Positions 59,698 to 64,000 of a DNA stretch of 64,000 bases are shown here, piece by piece. The position numbers and the translations under genes are program-made. The DNA comes from Holophagales bacterium (GTDB taxonomy: Bacteria; Acidobacteriota; Thermoanaerobaculia; Multivoradales; Multivoraceae), in NCBI GenBank assembly GCA_009836625.1, contig VXVC01000012.1, positions 256,073 through 320,072 of the forward strand, read 5' to 3'. The notes below the pieces were generated by a model that saw nothing but the letters and a program-made list of their open reading frames with translations, had not been told where the DNA came from and ran no database searches. Position 1 is the stretch's first letter. Every line of letters starts with the position of its first letter.

Positions 59698-61344
59698 TCA
59701 CTCTCCGGCGGCGGCTCCGGTGGCTTCAGTGGACGGCGCCCGCCCGGCGGGTTGGCCGACCATCTTCATCTCGAACGGCCGCTCGGTGTCGGCCCCCATC
59801 GTGATCGTGCCCTGGAGCGCCCCTTGCGCGTCGAGTTCCGCTTCGATCACCGTCGTGGTGGCTGACGCCTCGGGGGTGGGGAAGTGGGTCGTCACCCGCA
59901 GGCGGTCGCCGGACCAGGCGAAGTCGTCGAGGGTGATCGTGAACATCTGCAGACCGGATGCCACGTAGAGGATGCCCTCGCCCTCGCGGGGCGTCCAGAA
60001 AGCGATCGGCAGGAACCCGTCGGCCAGGAAGGAGGTCCCCCGTGGATGCCGGGCGATCAGCTTCGTCAGCTTGTCGACGTTGTCCTTCGGCCGGTGGTAG
60101 CCGCCGTCCTTGCGGACGATCTCCATGAAGCCGACGAACATCTCGTTGACCACGTCGCCACGGTAGATGATCTCGCGGGTCGGATCGGGGTTGGCCGGGT
60201 TGCTCTCCGAGTTGTCCCAGACCGCCGTGACCTCGATCCGGCTCGAGGCCGGCAGGTCGATCGGCTCGGTGGGGTAGTAGAGCCACTGCCAGTTGTAGTC
60301 GTACTTCGGCACGTCGAGCAGGGTCTCGCTGCTTCCGTCCGCGTGGAGGATGCGGTAGGTCATCGCCTTGCCCCGAACGTGCATGTGGGGGCTGAAGGCG
60401 AGGATCTGCATGTCGTCGTCGGGCTGAAAGAATCCCTCCTCGGCGTGGTGACCGGCGCCCGGCGGAATCCGGATGCCGGTGTTGGCGACCGAGACGGTCG
60501 CCACTTCACGCTCCAGTTCGCCCTTGCCGAAGTAGATCCCGATACGGGTGACGTCCGATGTCGCTTCGCCGAACGGGTGGTAGTGGGAGTCCATCGTGAT
60601 CGTCGTGCCCGGGCCCAGAACCCGGCCGGTGCCCTCGGGGAAGACGTAGGGCGGCATGCCCGCGGTCCAGATCCCGAACACGCCGCTGCCCCCGGCACCC
60701 TCGCTCACCCTCTCGCCTGAGCCGATCGGGCCACCGCTCTCGCGCCGCGGTGTCGTGTACGTGGCCTGGAAGTGGTGCGTGGCTCTGCGGTCGCCGGGGA
60801 GGAACTCGATCGCCTGTACCCATCGTTCCTCCTCCAGCTCGAGCGCGATGCGCTGCTTGGGGAAGAGATCCGGGCCTTCCGCCGGCACCTCGATGCGGTC
60901 GAGCGTCAGCACGTAGTCCGGTTCGCCCAGCGTCCAGCCCTCGGGGAAGGTCGGCGCCGGCGGCAGGTCGGCGGGATCGCCCTCGGGCGCGCCGCCCGTG
61001 GCCCAGCCCGCGATCGTTGCGATCTGTTCGGCGGAGAGGGAGAGGTCATTACGGAACACGACGTGCTCCGACTCGGCGCTCCAGGGCGGCATATCGCCGT
61101 TCTCGACCGCCCGCGCCATGCCGCGTGCCCAGGGGCGGGCCTCCCGGTAGGAGAGCAGCGACATCGGCGCCGCCTGGTTCGGGCGATGACACTGGACGCA
61201 CTTCTCGAACAGGATGGGCGCCACGTCGCGGCTGAAGGTCGGCGGGTCGGCCGCGCCGGCTGCCGTCGCTGTGAGCAGGACGGTGCTGGCGACCAACGCC
61301 GCGAGCGTGTATGGGTGGCGGCGGATAGGGGATCTCGTGAGCAT
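59698..61344 (-). CDS. c-type cytochrome fused to copper type II monooxygenase-like domain (paralog of 48444-49766)
   Basis: FSRDVAPILFEKCVQCHRPNQAAPMSLLSY; ATHHFQATY; FSPHMHVRGKAMTYRI. Confidence 0.86.
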   Translation of the reverse strand: MLTRSPIRRHPYTLAALVASTVLLTATAAGAADPPTFSRDVAPILFEKCVQCHRPNQAAPMSLLSYREARPWARGMARAVENGDMPPWSAESEHVVFRNDLSLSAEQIATIAGWATGGAPEGDPADLPPAPTFPEGWTLGEPDYVLTLDRIEVPAEGPDLFPKQRIALELEEERWVQAIEFLPGDRRATHHFQATYTTPRRESGGPIGSGERVSEGAGGSGVFGIWTAGMPPYVFPEGTGRVLGPGTTITMDSHYHPFGEATSDVTRIGIYFGKGELEREVATVSVANTGIRIPPGAGHHAEEGFFQPDDDMQILAFSPHMHVRGKAMTYRILHADGSSETLLDVPKYDYNWQWLYYPTEPIDLPASSRIEVTAVWDNSESNPANPDPTREIIYRGDVVNEMFVGFMEIVRKDGGYHRPKDNVDKLTKLIARHPRGTSFLADGFLPIAFWTPREGEGILYVASGLQMFTITLDDFAWSGDRLRVTTHFPTPEASATTTVIEAELDAQGALQGTITMGADTERPFEMKMVGQPAGRAPSTEATGAAAGE

Positions 61345-61471
61345 GTTCGTCCCTGAACTGATGGGTTTGGCGATTGCGTTCAGTCTAACAAGCGGCGGGC
61401 TGAGGTTCGTTCGTGCGGTAGGCTCGATGGCGCTTCCCCAAGGTACGTGGAGACGAATCGGAGGACACTCC

Positions 61472-62554
61472 ATGCGCATCGATCGAGCCGCCCTGGCTAT
61501 CTGTCTGTTCGCCGTTGCGGCGATGCTGATCGCGGCCCCTGCCGTGGTGGCGGGTGAAGAGGACATCCCGCGCACCGCCAGCGGCAAGCCCGACCTGACG
61601 GGTCGCTACAACATCGCGAGCTCGACGCCGTTCGAACGGCCGTCGGAGTTCGGCGACGAACTCTTTCTCACCGTCGAGGAAGCGGAAGAGATCATGGAGC
61701 GGACCCGCGCGGCGGTGGCCAGGTCCAACGCCGCCAGCGATCCGGAGCGGTCCGCGCCCCCGGCCGGCGGCGACGGCTCTCCCGGCGCCGCCGGCGCGGT
61801 CGGCGGCTACAACTCGTTCTGGACCGACCGCGGGAGCGACCGCTTCGCCATCGACGGGAAGTTCCGTACCTCCATCCTGACCGATCCGCCGAACGGCCGC
61901 ATGCCGTCGCTCTCCGAGGCGGGGAAGGCTCGCCGTGCCGACTTGCATCCGTACGCCTACGAGAACACCGGCAGCGCCTGGTGGCTCGAGACCGGCGACG
62001 ACCCGTACGACGGCCCGGAGACACTGTCGGTCCTCGATCGCTGCCTGTACCTGGGAGCGGCGGCGACTCCGGCTCGCCCGATTCTCTACAACAACCTGAA
62101 GACCATCACGCAGACCGAGGACCACGTGGTCATCCTGGTCGAGTGGATGCACTGGGCCAAGGTCGTGCGGCTGAACGCGGAGCACGCGCCGCCGGAGGTG
62201 CGTTCGCTGGGCGGCGACCCGATCGGCTGGTGGGAAGGCGACACCCTGGTGGTCGAGACGACGAACTTCCTCGAGCGGCCGGGCGTTGCGCGCGAGGGTC
62301 TGAAGGTAGTCGAGCGCTTTACCCGCCAGAGCGCGGACGGGCTCCTGTACGAGTTCACGGTGCACGACCCGGACTACACGGCACCCTACGGTGGCGAGTT
62401 TCTCTGGCCGCAGACGGAGGAACTGAACTACGAGTACGCCTGCCACGAGGGCAACTACGCGATGGGCAACATCCTTCGGGGCGCGCGACTGCTCGAGCGG
62501 GAGTACCTCGAGCAGAAGGGTCAGGCGGGCAGCACCGGCTCGGGGGACGAGTAG
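61472..62554 (+). CDS. Secreted protein of unknown function ('CHEGN' family; paralog of 46690-47688)
   Basis: Signal peptide; GWWEGDTLVVETTNF; LNYEYACHEGNYAMGNILRGARLLERE. Confidence 0.82.
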   Translation: MRIDRAALAICLFAVAAMLIAAPAVVAGEEDIPRTASGKPDLTGRYNIASSTPFERPSEFGDELFLTVEEAEEIMERTRAAVARSNAASDPERSAPPAGGDGSPGAAGAVGGYNSFWTDRGSDRFAIDGKFRTSILTDPPNGRMPSLSEAGKARRADLHPYAYENTGSAWWLETGDDPYDGPETLSVLDRCLYLGAAATPARPILYNNLKTITQTEDHVVILVEWMHWAKVVRLNAEHAPPEVRSLGGDPIGWWEGDTLVVETTNFLERPGVAREGLKVVERFTRQSADGLLYEFTVHDPDYTAPYGGEFLWPQTEELNYEYACHEGNYAMGNILRGARLLEREYLEQKGQAGSTGSGDE

Positions 62555-62572
62555 GCCCTCAGCAGGGGTTCG

Positions 62573-64000
62573 ATGGGAACGTTCTCCTACGCGGCCTGGG
62601 ACCGCCTGCTGGCCGAGGTCGTCGCGGAGGACGGCAAGGTCGACTACGAGCGTCTCGCCGCGCGGCGGCCGCTGCTGGAGGAGTTCATAGCCGAACTCGG
62701 CGAAACGTCGCCGGAAAGCCGCCCGGACCTCTTCCCGAGCGAGGAGGACGGGCTCGCCTACTGGATCAACGCTTACAACGCGTTCACCCTGCACGCGATC
62801 GCTGAGGAGTACCCGATCCGGTCGGTCTGGAAGACGCGCGACGGGCAGTTCTTCCAGCGGCGGCGGCACATCGCCGGCGGTTCGGCGGCCAGCCTCGACG
62901 ATATCGAGCACCAGATCCTCCGATCGGACTACGCCGAGCCGCGCATCCACTTCGCGATCAACTGCGGCGCGAACGGTTGCCCGGCGGTGCGTCCCTCGGC
63001 GTACCGGGGAGAGGGTCTGCGCGACACGCTGCGTGAAGCGGCCGGGGCGTTCCTCGCGAATCGCTGGAACTGCCGTGTCGACCACGAAGCGGAGCGGATC
63101 CACGTTTCCCGCATCTTCCGGATGTACGCGGAGGACTTCGCCGGCGGAGCGGGTACGCGCGAGGAGTACCGGCGCGGCGTCCTGAGCTTCGTGGCCGAGC
63201 ACGCGGGGCTGGAACTCGAGCAGATCGCTGGCTACGAGCTCGTCTACAACACGTACGACTGGGGTCTCAACGACACGCACCGCGATCCGAACATCGGCCC
63301 AATCACGTTTCACGAGCCCGTGGAGCACTTCTCCGAGGCCGACGGCGAACTCCGCGAGCTCCATCTCTACGAGGGCAACTTCTGCAACCGGGCGTGTTCC
63401 TGGTGCACGATCAACGGCTCGCCCGAGGGCTGGTACGAGCGCTACACGCCGGAGGTGCTGGACCAGGCGCTCAGTTCCCTCGCCGCGGACGGCAACCTGA
63501 AGTTCTACGGTGGCGAGCCGACCCTGCACACGCGGGAGATCGCCGGCGCCATGCGCTATGTCCGGGAGCGTGGTTTCACCGGTCTGATTACCGTGTTCTC
63601 GAACGGCATCCAGGCGGAGAAGCTGATCTCGATCCTCGAGTCGGACCCGAAGAGCGAGGCGGTGCTCAACTACTCGATCTACCACGGCAGGGACGCCGAT
63701 CCGATGCCGGCCTACGCGCGCGAGCGCCTGGAGGACTGGGCCCGCGCGAACCCGAACCGCATCTTCCAGGGCTACAAGGTGCTGTTCCACGCCGGCGCCG
63801 GCGCCGACCAGGAGTTTGCCCGCGACCGGGAGTCGGAGTACCACGGCATGGGCAATCGCTGCGTCCGCTGTTTTCCCGTGCTGACCACGAAGGGCCGGTT
63901 CCACGCCTGTCCGTTCGCCGCCGAGATCGAGTCGCCCCACTTCGACCTAGGCGCCGTCGGCTCGGATTCCGGCACCGTCTTCGAGAACTACCGGACGTTC
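62573..64000 (+). CDS. DUF547 domain fused to radical SAM domain protein (truncated by right edge)
   Basis: Manual translation from ATG 62573: MGTFSYAAWDRLLAEVVAEDGKVDYERL...YWINAYNAFTLHAI...RIHFAINCGANGCPAVRP...LHLYEGNFCNRACSWCTINGSPEG...LKFYGGEPTLH; open to 64000, so absent from the ORF track. Confidence 0.85.
   Translation, partial: MGTFSYAAWDRLLAEVVAEDGKVDYERLAARRPLLEEFIAELGETSPESRPDLFPSEEDGLAYWINAYNAFTLHAIAEEYPIRSVWKTRDGQFFQRRRHIAGGSAASLDDIEHQILRSDYAEPRIHFAINCGANGCPAVRPSAYRGEGLRDTLREAAGAFLANRWNCRVDHEAERIHVSRIFRMYAEDFAGGAGTREEYRRGVLSFVAEHAGLELEQIAGYELVYNTYDWGLNDTHRDPNIGPITFHEPVEHFSEADGELRELHLYEGNFCNRACSWCTINGSPEGWYERYTPEVLDQALSSLAADGNLKFYGGEPTLHTREIAGAMRYVRERGFTGLITVFSNGIQAEKLISILESDPKSEAVLNYSIYHGRDADPMPAYARERLEDWARANPNRIFQGYKVLFHAGAGADQEFARDRESEYHGMGNRCVRCFPVLTTKGRFHACPFAAEIESPHFDLGAVGSDSGTVFENYRTF

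Noticed and set aside
61385-63940. 851-aa minus-strand ORF spanning 61472-62554 and the DUF547-radical SAM gene
   Set aside because: Shadow ORF; plus strand carries conserved motifs (CHEGN, CNRACSWC) in two genes.

Overview
High-GC bacterial chromosomal window, densely coded on both strands, with about 53 supportable CDS and no rRNA, tRNA, CRISPR or transposase that I could recognise. The gene content (VWFA-related acidobacterial-type protein, several Tat-signal secreted enzymes, sulfatases, tricorn-like protease, TonB receptors, DUF2911, cytochrome/copper-monooxygenase-like proteins) suggests an Acidobacteriota-like organism; this is inference only. Main observations: (1) a gene the ORF caller cut in two, at 18129-18458. 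An in-frame TGA sits exactly at the first redox position of an ArsC/Spx-like UxxC motif (RNG-U-TSCKRA) and is followed by a well-placed bacterial SECIS-like hairpin, so this is a probable selenoprotein. (2) An apparent fusion of an IclR-type winged HTH to a GcvT-family protein (3693-5204), inside a tightly coupled uptake/oxidation operon opposite a Rieske oxygenase. (3) A DUF547 - radical SAM fusion running off the right edge (62573-64000), absent from the ORF track. (4) A compositionally distinct ~3.9 kb insert bounded by a perfect 150-bp direct repeat of the 3' end of an oxidoreductase gene. (5) A sulfatase with two apparent in-frame internal deletions. (6) Three divergent Nramp-like transporters lacking canonical metal-site motifs. 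All family assignments come from reading motifs; no searches were run.
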